Source: CAYFJO01 sp964343305
GTDB lineage: Bacteria; Planctomycetota; Planctomycetia; Pirellulales; Pirellulaceae
Assembly (NCBI GenBank): GCA_964343305.1
Contig: CAYFJO010000527.1
Location: forward strand, 1 to 7,090
Direction of reading: 5' to 3'
Length of the DNA stretch: 7,090 nucleotides
The notes under the pieces: generated by a model
Told to the model about the DNA's origin: nothing
Databases searched by the model: none
The model's input: only the letters and a program-made list of their open reading frames with translations
Translations under genes and position numbers: made by a program
Part shown: positions 1 to 6,119 of the stretch, piece after piece
Numbering within the stretch: the stretch's first letter is position 1
Layout of the letters: each line of letters starts with the position of its first letter

Positions 1-76
1 TCTGCCGCCGCAGCGTCAACCACACCCTCGTAACGGTTCTGGTGCGCGCTTACGTCCGCTGATCGGGCTCACGAAG

Positions 77-322
77 ATGTTCGTCATCCGATTTCGATTG
101 GCAACCGCATTGGTTGCTCTTACATCCATCTCAGTGGTCACGGCTCTAAACGCCACACCGAGCATTTCGGTTGACCACCGCGAGCAAATCAAAGGGGTCA
201 GGACTCATTGTTTTGTGTTTCTGAACTGGACGGACTCTCGGGCAGTCGGAAGGGCTGAGCGTCGACTCAACGTGTCGGAGTCCGATTCCGTTGCAGGCCG
301 GCCGGCTCCATTTGTTCCTTAG
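77..322 (+). CDS. Doubtful small ORF with signal-peptide-like N-terminus; possibly a truncated gene
   Basis: I do not recognise this 81-residue product. Residues 1-30 look like a Sec signal peptide: basic residues near the start (R5, R7), then a hydrophobic stretch ALVALTSISVVTAL ending near A27-T28. From about residue 39 the reading crosses the repeat-like motif at 191-210, and the rest (Arg/Ser-rich, no secondary-structure pattern) does not look like a folded domain. No good Shine-Dalgarno precedes the ATG, and the frame stays open upstream to the window edge, so the start is uncertain. A reasonable reading is the first ~38 codons of a secreted protein cut off by inserted DNA. It could equally be non-coding. 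It converges on the WD40 gene, with 52 bp between the ends. Confidence 0.3.
   Translation: MFVIRFRLATALVALTSISVVTALNATPSISVDHREQIKGVRTHCFVFLNWTDSRAVGRAERRLNVSESDSVAGRPAPFVP
191..210 (+). repeat. REP/RAYT-associated-like motif AAAGGGGTCAGGACTCATTG
   Basis: The string GGGGTCAGGACTC matches, from memory, a motif that recurs around REP-associated tyrosine transposases and in scattered intergenic copies in planctomycetes and some proteobacteria. Only one copy is in this window; I saw no second copy, no inverted partner GAGTCCTGACCCC and no transposase gene. It therefore looks like a solo remnant. It sits where the signal-peptide-like part of the small ORF stops looking like protein. The identification rests on recall, not on a repeat structure seen here. 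Confidence 0.35.
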
Positions 323-374
323 CGCGGTAAGAGCGGTTTCGCTGTTGCGGGCATCGCAGAGGACGCAGAACTAG

Positions 375-1571
375 CTAATCGCGCGACCGCCTGAGCTGTA
401 GCACCCTGACCAATCCCCATCTTCGCCATGCGCGGCCCTTCACTCCCCATAGCCTTACTTTCCCATCCATTCCACCCGAAGCCAACAAGTCTCCTTTTGG
501 ACTGAATTCCAGACCATAAACCGAGAGCACGTGCCCCTTCAGGGCACAAAGTTCCTTTTCCGTATTCATGTCCCAAATCAGAACAGTCCCTTGTCCGCCG
601 CTTGCGGCAAGCAGTTCTCCATTTGGGCTAAACGTCACCGCCCACCATCTCCCGCCCTCGCGCCTGACAACCTGCACCTCATCGGTCTCAATGTCCCAAA
701 CGTAAAACTGGTCAACAATCGTTCCCATAGCCAAGCGCTTCCCATCACGATGAAAGTCAATCGCTTTACCTTCAGCACACGTGTTGTGTGCGAGATTGTC
801 CGGACACTTCAATGACTTCACGAGACGCCCCGTCTGAACCTGGTACACGAATGCTAGGGACTCCGGATGAGCATGAGCTGTGTTTATGAATCCGCTAATG
901 GCAAAAAGGCTGCCATCCGGGCTAAAATCAACGCCGCGAATCCAGAACTTCTCTGGGAGCGGAAATCGCCGAACCAGAACCCCCTCTGGCATCCTCAAAA
1001 TCCTACTACCAGCGGCGAATAGTCTCCCGTCGGGGCTAAATGCGAGTAGCTCCCTCCGCGTGGCGACTCCTTCAAACTTCCGAATCAGCCGCCCCGTGTG
1101 AGAGTCCCGAAGCCTAACCTCAGGTCCGGTCTGTCCTACTTCCGTGAGCTGCACTACGCCAACAGCAATCAGTTTGCCATCAGGGCTAAACGTCATTCCC
1201 CTTATCGCCAAGTGCTCTCCTTCTTCCTCCTCTTCGATGAGAGTCAACTGGGAACCAGTCTCGACATCCCAGATGCAGGTAACCGCGTCGAAGTTGAACC
1301 CGGCCGCGAGCCTCTTTCCGTCTGGCGCAAAAGCGAGAGCCGCGACTTTCGAACCCCCTCCACCGAATCGCATTCCGACAATCGCGAAATCGCTGAAAGC
1401 ACCTTGCAACCATTCGATCGCGTGGTGTCCGGTCAGAGCAAGAACGGCAATCACAGTTACGGAACTCAAAAGCAAACGCAAGCCCTTCGGTCGGATTCGA
1501 AGCTTCGCCATCTTCTCAACATCCTGGCCAGCCGCCATCAGCCAAACTGTTTTCGGTAAACCCTTGAGCAC
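375..1571 (-). CDS. Membrane-anchored seven-bladed WD40 repeat protein
   Basis: A 398-residue protein with the GTG start chosen here. A basic stretch and one hydrophobic segment (about residues 31-48, LRLLLSSVTVIAVLALTG) suggest a single N-terminal membrane anchor with the propeller outside the cytoplasm. Seven WD40 units follow, each with an F-x-P-x-G-like turn: FAPDG at 81, FSPDG at 128, 178 and 216, FHRDG at 273, FSPNG at 314, FSPKG at 356. Blades 1, 5 and 6 keep the Trp-Asp pair (near 101, 292, 333); others are degenerate. Seven units make one closed propeller, so the gene looks complete. Blade 1 is followed by an acidic loop (five Glu in a row near 113-117). There is no fused kinase or enzymatic domain, so the role is probably protein binding; the partner is unknown. 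Alternative starts are ATG at 1511 or 1538 (378 or 387 residues); the open frame reaches 1886, but that would overlap the sialidase remnant. Confidence 0.85.
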   Translation of the reverse strand: MLKGLPKTVWLMAAGQDVEKMAKLRIRPKGLRLLLSSVTVIAVLALTGHHAIEWLQGAFSDFAIVGMRFGGGGSKVAALAFAPDGKRLAAGFNFDAVTCIWDVETGSQLTLIEEEEEGEHLAIRGMTFSPDGKLIAVGVVQLTEVGQTGPEVRLRDSHTGRLIRKFEGVATRRELLAFSPDGRLFAAGSRILRMPEGVLVRRFPLPEKFWIRGVDFSPDGSLFAISGFINTAHAHPESLAFVYQVQTGRLVKSLKCPDNLAHNTCAEGKAIDFHRDGKRLAMGTIVDQFYVWDIETDEVQVVRREGGRWWAVTFSPNGELLAASGGQGTVLIWDMNTEKELCALKGHVLSVYGLEFSPKGDLLASGGMDGKVRLWGVKGRAWRRWGLVRVLQLRRSRD

Positions 1572-1779
1572 GCGGTCGCCTCCTGCCGCAAGAGAAACCT
1601 TTGCCTCCGACACCCGGTGCTGCTGTACCGCCAAATGTAACCGCAGGGAACACTTTGAATTAACCGCCATCGCCCAACGTACATGATTCTTTCCGCTCAC
1701 GCCGCGACAGGATGGGGGCAGTGTTTCTGATGACGTAAAGCGGGGCGTGTGCAGTAAGAATGCCGTTAACTGACCGCCG
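1572..1779. other. Divergent gap between WD40 gene and sialidase remnant
   Basis: This 208-bp stretch must hold the minus-strand promoter of the WD40 gene and the junction where the sialidase homology begins (about 1771-1783). I see no clear -35/-10 pair, no transposon end and no duplication of the repeat-like motif found at 191-210. The minus frame stays open through it (to 1886), but the translation shows no domain. Confidence 0.4.
1579..1584 (-). promoter_or_regulatory. Shine-Dalgarno AGGAGG deciding the GTG start of the WD40 gene
   Basis: On the minus strand AGGAGG lies 7 nt before the GTG at 1571-1569. The in-frame ATG at 1511 has only GAGAAG touching it, which is too close to work well, and the ATGs at 1538 and 1670 lack a clear site. 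This is why GTG 1571 is preferred. The other three starts visible in the window also have strong sites. Confidence 0.6.
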
Positions 1780-2310
1780 GGCAGCGACGATCGCGGGAAG
1801 ACGTGGAAGCTGGGCGGCTCGCTCGCTCGACACACTGACGAATGCCAAGTGGTCGAGCTTTCCGATGGCAGGCTGATGCTGAACATGCGAAACTATTGGG
1901 GGCGTGATGGAAAGCGGCCGGAACGCGGAAGCATGTGGGCGATCGCGCTGAGCAGCGATGGTGGCGACACGTGGTCAGAGTTGTCCTTTGACACGACGTT
2001 GATCGAGCCAATCTGTCAGGCGAGTTTTCTGCGCTACAGCGATCCAAAGTCGAGCGCCAAAGCCAGCCTGTTGTTTTCCAACCCCGCATCGAAAAACACC
2101 CGCCGTCGCATGACGGTGCGGCTCAACTATGACGAAGGCAAGTCATGGCCGGTCTCAAGGCTCCTGGATGAAGGTCCCGCAGCATATTCGTGCTTGACGG
2201 TACTGCCCAACGGGTCGATTGGTTGTCTTTACGAAGCCGGCGAGAAATCGGCGTACGAGACGATCACCTTCACTCGGTTTAGCCTCGATTGGCTCGTAGA
2301 GAAGAACTAA
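1780..2310 (+). pseudogene. Sialidase (BNR/Asp-box) 3' remnant, N-terminal half missing
   Basis: Homology to exo-alpha-sialidases starts abruptly at about 1783 with an Asp box SDDRGKTW and runs to the TAA at 2308-2310; TGA at 1771-1773 closes the frame just upstream. Two more Asp boxes follow, SSDGGDTW (about 1957-1980) and NYDEGKSW (2125-2148). The remnant keeps what match the C-terminal catalytic landmarks of the family: the Glu in DECQVVEL (1840-1842), the Arg in LNMRN (1888-1890), an Arg in the RRRMTVRL stretch (2101-2121), and the Tyr in AAYSCL (2185-2187). Absent are the signal peptide, the first arginine motif (FRIP/YRIP) and the acid/base Asp, so about half a usual ~380-residue enzyme remains and it cannot be catalytically competent. 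The remaining ~175 codons have no frameshift or stop, so the truncation may be recent. A GTG at 1849 could initiate but has no supporting site. Confidence 0.85.
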
Positions 2311-2361
2311 TCGTTTAATAACGGAGTGATCAGTCCACACTGGTTCCTCTCATGCTTCGGA

Positions 2362-3681
2362 TCAACTGAACTCCGTCAGCCCCGGTACGGACAGCGGCGG
2401 TCCGTCGATTTTCGTGTTCCAGTCCAGTTTGTCGGGGACGAGCTTCTGCTGTGAGGCGAGTGCCTGTTCCCAGGTGATTTCCCGCCCCGTGTAGGCGGCC
2501 ATGCGGCCCATGAGCGCCATCAGCGTTGTGTGCGCCATGCGGATGCCGTCGTTGATCGGTTGCCCCGCGCGGATCGAGGCGAACAGTTCATTGTGTTCAA
2601 CTTGATACATTGATTCCTGTTTCTGACCTCGCGGCGTGCGATAGCGCCAATTCGTTACTCCTTCGATCACCGGCGTCCGACCGCGGCCGATGGTGCAGAT
2701 GCCTTTCGTGCCGATGATGTAGTCGGCGTTTTCCGTGTAGCAACCTGATTGCGACCGGCAGCCCAGGAAACCGCGAATCCCGCTGGCGTATTCGTAAACG
2801 ACAAAGCCGTTGTCAAACGTGTTGTGGTCCTCGACGGGAAACATGCGGCTTCCCAGCGCCACGGCCTTGATCGGCATCTCGTCGTCCAGCCACCACGACA
2901 TCTTGTCCACGCTGTGGCCGCCGGAAAGTAGGATTGTCACGTCTCCGGACAGCCAGAGGTGACCATACCAGTCGCGGATTTGCCATTCCAAATCAGTCAT
3001 CTGTGGCGTGCGTTTGCCGTGGTACTTGTGGTTCAGACTGCCCCGGTAATAGGTCGCGTAGAGCGCACGGATATCACCGATCGCGCCGGCGCGGATCTGT
3101 TCGGACACGGCCCGCAGCGCGGGATGGTACCGCCAACAGAAACCGGAGACGATGGCCAGATTCTTCTTTCGGGCCACCTCGGCCGATTCCAGCACGCTGC
3201 GCACTCCTGGCGCGTCGATGGCGGTGGTGATCTCGACGAACGTGTGCCGACCTGCTTGCACTGCGGCCTTGAGGTGCTGCGGGCGAAATGCGGGGGGCGT
3301 GGTGAGCAACACCACGTCGACATTGCTGTCGATCACTTTTTGGAAAGCGTCAAAGCCCACGAAGCTGCGGTCCGGGGAGACCTTCACCTTTGCCGGCAGC
3401 TCTTTTTGCAGCAGTGCCAAGCTCCTCTGCAACCGGTCGTCGAACACGTCCGCCATCGCGACCAGCTCGACGTTGTCATCGGCCCGTAATGCCTGCACCG
3501 CCGCGCCGGTCCCGCGTCCGCCACAACCGATCAGGCCGATGCGGAGCATTTCGCTGTTGTCGGCAGCAGAAGTGACCGCCGGAAAGCCAACCTGAGCAGC
3601 CAGCGTCCCGCCGACAGCCGCCGTGGCGGACGAATGCAGAAACGCTCGGCGCGAGGATTTCGAATCGTCAGTTTGGTTCAT
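2362..3681 (-). CDS. Tat-exported Gfo/Idh/MocA family oxidoreductase
   Basis: A 439-residue protein. Residues 9-40 form a twin-arginine signal (SSRRAFLHSSATAAVGGTLA, ending near TSAA), so it is probably exported folded with its nucleotide bound. The Rossmann nucleotide-binding domain starts at about residue 46 with LRIGLIGCGGRGTG (glycine-rich loop); the family's C-terminal alpha/beta substrate domain runs from about 180 and carries GGHSVD (254-259), whose H256 and D259 match the family's H-x-x-D pair. The family motif E-K-P at the end of the Rossmann part reads E150-I-T here, so the usual lysine is missing. Gfo/Idh proteins oxidise or reduce sugars, inositols and derivatives with bound NAD(P); some Tat-exported members (such as GH109) cleave glycosides through a transient oxidation. 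The substrate here is unknown. It is last in the cluster, 4 nt after the preceding gene. ATG 3681 is chosen over 3729 because of the Shine-Dalgarno and the normal Tat-signal length. Confidence 0.92.
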   Translation of the reverse strand: MNQTDDSKSSRRAFLHSSATAAVGGTLAAQVGFPAVTSAADNSEMLRIGLIGCGGRGTGAAVQALRADDNVELVAMADVFDDRLQRSLALLQKELPAKVKVSPDRSFVGFDAFQKVIDSNVDVVLLTTPPAFRPQHLKAAVQAGRHTFVEITTAIDAPGVRSVLESAEVARKKNLAIVSGFCWRYHPALRAVSEQIRAGAIGDIRALYATYYRGSLNHKYHGKRTPQMTDLEWQIRDWYGHLWLSGDVTILLSGGHSVDKMSWWLDDEMPIKAVALGSRMFPVEDHNTFDNGFVVYEYASGIRGFLGCRSQSGCYTENADYIIGTKGICTIGRGRTPVIEGVTNWRYRTPRGQKQESMYQVEHNELFASIRAGQPINDGIRMAHTTLMALMGRMAAYTGREITWEQALASQQKLVPDKLDWNTKIDGPPLSVPGLTEFS

Positions 3682-3685
3682 GGCA

Positions 3686-4753
3686 TTACTCCTTCGAGTC
3701 GGGTTTGCGTGATTGATCGAGTTTGTCATTCATCTCGGCGATGAAGGCCTCGTACAGTTTCAACGGTTGGGATAGGTCCTCATCGAGTTCAGTGACGGCC
3801 AGACGGACCTTCACCGTTCGCTCATAGTGCGGCAACACGTCGTCGCCGAACAGCGAAAGGTCGAAAGCGCTATAGGTGGTCAATCGGTCGGCCTCGTCCT
3901 CGGCGTGGTAGCGCGAGCTGATGGCGTAACAGTCACGGGGGTGCGCCATCAGCACGACCGCCAGTTGATCGTCGGGATCGGTCAGGAAGGCCAGGCAATG
4001 TGAATAGTGCCGCACGGGACACATCTGGACCGTGGGCGTGCCTCGTTCGTTGCGTTCCCATCGCCCATCGACGCAGCGTCGGGCGGCGTGAGCGTCTCGC
4101 GGAAACACCAGCACCGTGCCGCGAAACACGTCGTTGACCGTGGGCAACACCAAGTCGCGCTTTCGTCTGCCGCGCGACCACAGATAGACGTGAGGCCGCA
4201 ACACCTTGTCGAAATAGCTGGACATGAACAGTTCGTAACCGCGATACGCCCCCTGCGATCGGACTGTCACCGTCACATCAACGGCGTTCGGCCGCGACAC
4301 CTCGTAGCGCGCCGTGATCTGGGCCTTGTGCGACTCGGTCGCGGCCCACTTCGCCTCAACCCAATCCGTAGCGACGGCTGTCGTGCGCTCCATGTGCCGC
4401 GGCTGATCCATGGCCTGGTTGACCGACATCAGTTTGAAAAGGTTCAGCGCGGAGTACCTGGAATCGATCACTTGCGTTCCGGTCCGCTTGTCAACCAGCC
4501 GCGTGACCCCGTGGTATGCTCCGTCCAGCCGAATCGTTCCCTGGATCAGGTTGGTCTCGAAGTCGAAGCTGTTCTTGGAGCGACCCGATGTGAACGGCGT
4601 TTTAGGACGGTCGCCCGCGGCGGGCGACCCCGGCGCACGATCGGGTTCCGCCGGATCAGCGAAGGCAAGCGGCGTGGCCGCCACGAACAAGACTGCGGTC
4701 ACAACCAGCGACCGCGAAAAACGGCCGCGTTTGGTGACGGGGTGCAACTTCAT
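3686..4753 (-). CDS. Secreted protein of unknown family, coupled to the Tat oxidoreductase
   Basis: A 355-residue protein I cannot assign to a family. Residues 1-32 are a Sec signal peptide (KRGRFSRSLVVTAVLFVAATPLAFA, cleavage likely before D33). A Pro/Gly-rich linker (33-60) follows, then a body from about 63 to 340 rich in alternating beta-strand patterns (for example VDVTVTVRS at 158-166, TVKVRLAV at 313-320), with many aromatic residues. That is compatible with a carbohydrate-active beta-sandwich, but this is inference only. Four cysteines (227, 245, 253, 275) lie within 49 residues, so disulfides are possible after export. The C-terminus is highly charged. No transmembrane helix other than the signal, no lipobox and no Asp box are visible. 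ATG 4753 has AGGAG 7 nt upstream (4761-4765) and gives a normal signal peptide; the frame is open to 4864, but that start would bury the signal. Linkage to sugar oxidoreductases suggests a role in handling the same substrate. Confidence 0.85.
   Translation of the reverse strand: MKLHPVTKRGRFSRSLVVTAVLFVAATPLAFADPAEPDRAPGSPAAGDRPKTPFTSGRSKNSFDFETNLIQGTIRLDGAYHGVTRLVDKRTGTQVIDSRYSALNLFKLMSVNQAMDQPRHMERTTAVATDWVEAKWAATESHKAQITARYEVSRPNAVDVTVTVRSQGAYRGYELFMSSYFDKVLRPHVYLWSRGRRKRDLVLPTVNDVFRGTVLVFPRDAHAARRCVDGRWERNERGTPTVQMCPVRHYSHCLAFLTDPDDQLAVVLMAHPRDCYAISSRYHAEDEADRLTTYSAFDLSLFGDDVLPHYERTVKVRLAVTELDEDLSQPLKLYEAFIAEMNDKLDQSRKPDSKE
3689..3694 (-). promoter_or_regulatory. Shine-Dalgarno AAGGAG inside the end of the upstream gene
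   Basis: AAGGAG on the minus strand forms the last two sense codons (Lys-Glu) of the upstream secreted protein, 7 nt before ATG 3681; that gene's TAA is at 3688-3686. Termination and re-initiation are thus within a few nucleotides, the usual arrangement for translational coupling. It fixes the oxidoreductase start at 3681 rather than 3729. Confidence 0.8.
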
Positions 4754-4863
4754 GTGTTCTCTCCTGACCCGCTTAGCGTTTCGATTTTTCCTTCTGGCCT
4801 GGTTGCCTGGACCATACCTGGCTTTCTTGCCATCGGCAGTTTGGTGGCTGGACACTTCTCGCA

Positions 4864-4887
4864 AACAGGCGACACCTTAAGCCTGTT
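4864..4887 (-). terminator. Weak hairpin in the 184-bp intergenic gap
   Basis: AACAGGC (4864-4870) and GCCTGTT (4881-4887) are perfect 7-bp inverted arms around a 10-nt loop. On the minus transcript the stem is followed by only UGCG, so there is no real U-tract. It lies about 110 nt before the unknown secreted gene. It may be an attenuator, part of a leader, or chance. Confidence 0.25.
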
Positions 4888-4926
4888 CAGGTTTTCCACG
4901 TTGGCGCTTGATTCCGGACGCCCTCA

Positions 4927-4962
4927 ATTCAAACCACTCATTGGTGTTTGAGTGATTTGAAT
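4927..4962 (-). terminator. 14-bp hairpin spanning the stop codon of the Asp-box gene
   Basis: On the minus-strand RNA, AUUCAAAUCACUCA pairs with UGAGUGGUUUGAAU across the 8-nt loop AACACCAA: 13 Watson-Crick pairs and one U-G wobble. On the plus strand the same position is a C-A mismatch, so the stem is intact only in the direction the gene is read. The stop codon (TGA, 4940-4938) is within the 3' arm. No U-tract follows, so it is not a classical intrinsic terminator; a partial terminator, a 3'-end stabiliser or a processing site that makes the downstream pair expressed at a different level would fit. Confidence 0.5.
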
Positions 4963-6065
4963 GACGTTGCTGGATCCCAAATCACCACGCCCATGTGGTA
5001 ACGATCGTGGCCTTCGATTTTGCGGGCGTAGTAGGCCGTGAGGACTTGGCCGTCGGCCAGTTGAACGCTGCTGGGATAGCCGCCGTCTCCTTCGAAATCC
5101 ACGACGCGTGCCGCTCCACTCCATGTGTTCCCCTCATCCTTGCTGAAACGCGCGTCTACGCCTTTGTCGTTCGGCGTCCGGTTGCCGTATGAAAGAAGAA
5201 CTCTCCCATCTCGCAGCCGCAGCAGATGCCCCGGATGCTGGGCCGGTCCGGTCAGACGCGCGCGATATTGCCACGTGTTGGCGTCGTCGGTCGAAACGTG
5301 AAGGTGCAAGCCGTTCTCTCGAATTGCGGCCAGCCAACGGCCGTCGCCAAGGTGCAACAGGGCCGTCTCGTTGCGGTACGCCTTCTTGTCCAGAGCAGCC
5401 GGTTTGCCCCAAGTCTTCCCGTCGTCTCGACTGCGATACACCCATACTCGGTCGTCCCGTCGATTGACGACTTCGTAGATGGCCACACGCAGCGTCCCAT
5501 CGTCTGCTTCGACGATATCGCCGAAAGGAATACAGTCACCGCCGCGCGAGCCTTTGGCCGGGAACGCTTGCTTGTCGACCGACCACGTCCGCCCACCATC
5601 GGAAGAGCGGCAGACCCAAGGGGCGAGAATGCCCGCGCGAAACGGTGCGTCCGATTTACCCGCTGGGTATTTGTTCGACCATCCGGATGCGATCACGATC
5701 AGTCCACCACTCTTCGCCCGTCCGGCGGCAACGTTCATTCGATTCTCATCGGGCTCGTGTGGGGCCGGCGTGCCGCGTTTCTGCCAGCTCTGCCCACCAT
5801 CCTTGCTCGCCCAACAGTCCACGTCGCCCGCCATCTGACCGTGACTGGGCTTGTTGAAAATGATCGCTATGACCGTCCCATCGTTCAACACCGTCAGGTT
5901 GGGCCAGGCGCAGACGTTGTCGACCGCTACGATCGGCTTTGGCCTTTCGCCCTGTTTCGTTTTCACACGGTCCGTGCCGGCGGACGCGGTTGCCACAAGC
6001 AGACTCAGCGATACGAGCATGCCGACAGTGAGATAACCGATTCGCGGTTCAGTTTGGCGACTCAT
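4938..6065 (-). CDS. Secreted Asp-box (sialidase-like) propeller protein
   Basis: A 375-residue protein. Residues 1-29 are a Sec signal peptide (LTVGMLVSLSLLVATASA, cleavage likely before G30). Five Asp boxes are spaced around a predicted six-bladed beta-propeller: SKDGGQSW (87), SSDGGRTW (154), SRDDGKTW (212), STDDANTW (258, Gly replaced by Ala) and SKDEGNTW (308). This is the sialidase/neuraminidase fold and the length is normal for it. The first strand reads CAWPNLTVLNDG (52-63) where true sialidases have the F/Y-R-I-P arginine motif, so sialic acid is not a safe substrate call. Family members include glycoside hydrolases and non-catalytic binders. It follows the upstream Gfo/Idh gene by 54 bp. 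ATG 6065 has GGAGG 9 nt upstream (6075-6079); the frame extends to 6110, but that start has no site and puts the signal too far in. Confidence 0.88.
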   Translation of the reverse strand: MSRQTEPRIGYLTVGMLVSLSLLVATASAGTDRVKTKQGERPKPIVAVDNVCAWPNLTVLNDGTVIAIIFNKPSHGQMAGDVDCWASKDGGQSWQKRGTPAPHEPDENRMNVAAGRAKSGGLIVIASGWSNKYPAGKSDAPFRAGILAPWVCRSSDGGRTWSVDKQAFPAKGSRGGDCIPFGDIVEADDGTLRVAIYEVVNRRDDRVWVYRSRDDGKTWGKPAALDKKAYRNETALLHLGDGRWLAAIRENGLHLHVSTDDANTWQYRARLTGPAQHPGHLLRLRDGRVLLSYGNRTPNDKGVDARFSKDEGNTWSGAARVVDFEGDGGYPSSVQLADGQVLTAYYARKIEGHDRYHMGVVIWDPATSFKSLKHQ

Positions 6066-6119
6066 GGTAGAGACCCTCCATTTGCAATTCTTTAACGAAA
6101 CGGCCACCACGGTTTCTAG

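Larger units (their letters stand above)
1..374. other. Gene-poor left end
   Basis: Apart from the doubtful 81-codon ORF and the repeat-like motif, I see no convincing gene here. Positions 3-62 (+) form a short open frame ending in TGA at 60-62 that could be the tail of a gene starting outside the window, but it is too short to identify. Two tiny inverted repeats (332-343, AGCG/CGCT; 346-358, TGCG/CGCA) lie just past the WD40 stop codon. With 4-bp arms and no T-run they are too weak to call a terminator. Confidence 0.5.

Noticed and set aside
332..358. Two tandem small inverted repeats just past the WD40 stop codon
   Set aside because: Arms are 4 bp each with no T-run; expected by chance.
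600..1200. Recurring GGGCTAAA strings on the plus strand
   Set aside because: They are the reverse complement of the Phe-Ser-Pro codons in the WD40 repeats, so they reflect protein repeats and not a DNA-level element.
1572..1886. N-terminal extension of the WD40 frame up to an ATG at 1886
   Set aside because: Overlaps the sialidase remnant antisense, has no domain, and the GTG at 1571 has a much better ribosome site.
2311..2361. Possible bidirectional terminator between the convergent sialidase remnant and Tat oxidoreductase gene
   Set aside because: Only a 4-bp CAGT/ACTG inverted repeat near 2330-2341; no stable stem or T-run.
2959..3489. 176-codon plus-strand ORF opposite the Tat oxidoreductase
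   Set aside because: Lies wholly within clear Gfo/Idh coding sequence on the other strand and shows no domain of its own.
4798..4821. Three CCTGG units close together in the intergenic gap
   Set aside because: Irregular spacing, very short unit, no symmetry; not convincing as an operator.
4007..4951. 314-codon plus-strand ORF opposite the unknown secreted gene
   Set aside because: Antisense shadow in high-GC DNA: no domain, no ribosome site, and the opposite strand has a signal peptide, a strong Shine-Dalgarno and a tight link to its neighbour.
5226..6095. 289-codon plus-strand ORF opposite the Asp-box gene
   Set aside because: The minus strand encodes five Asp boxes at regular spacing, so this frame is a shadow.
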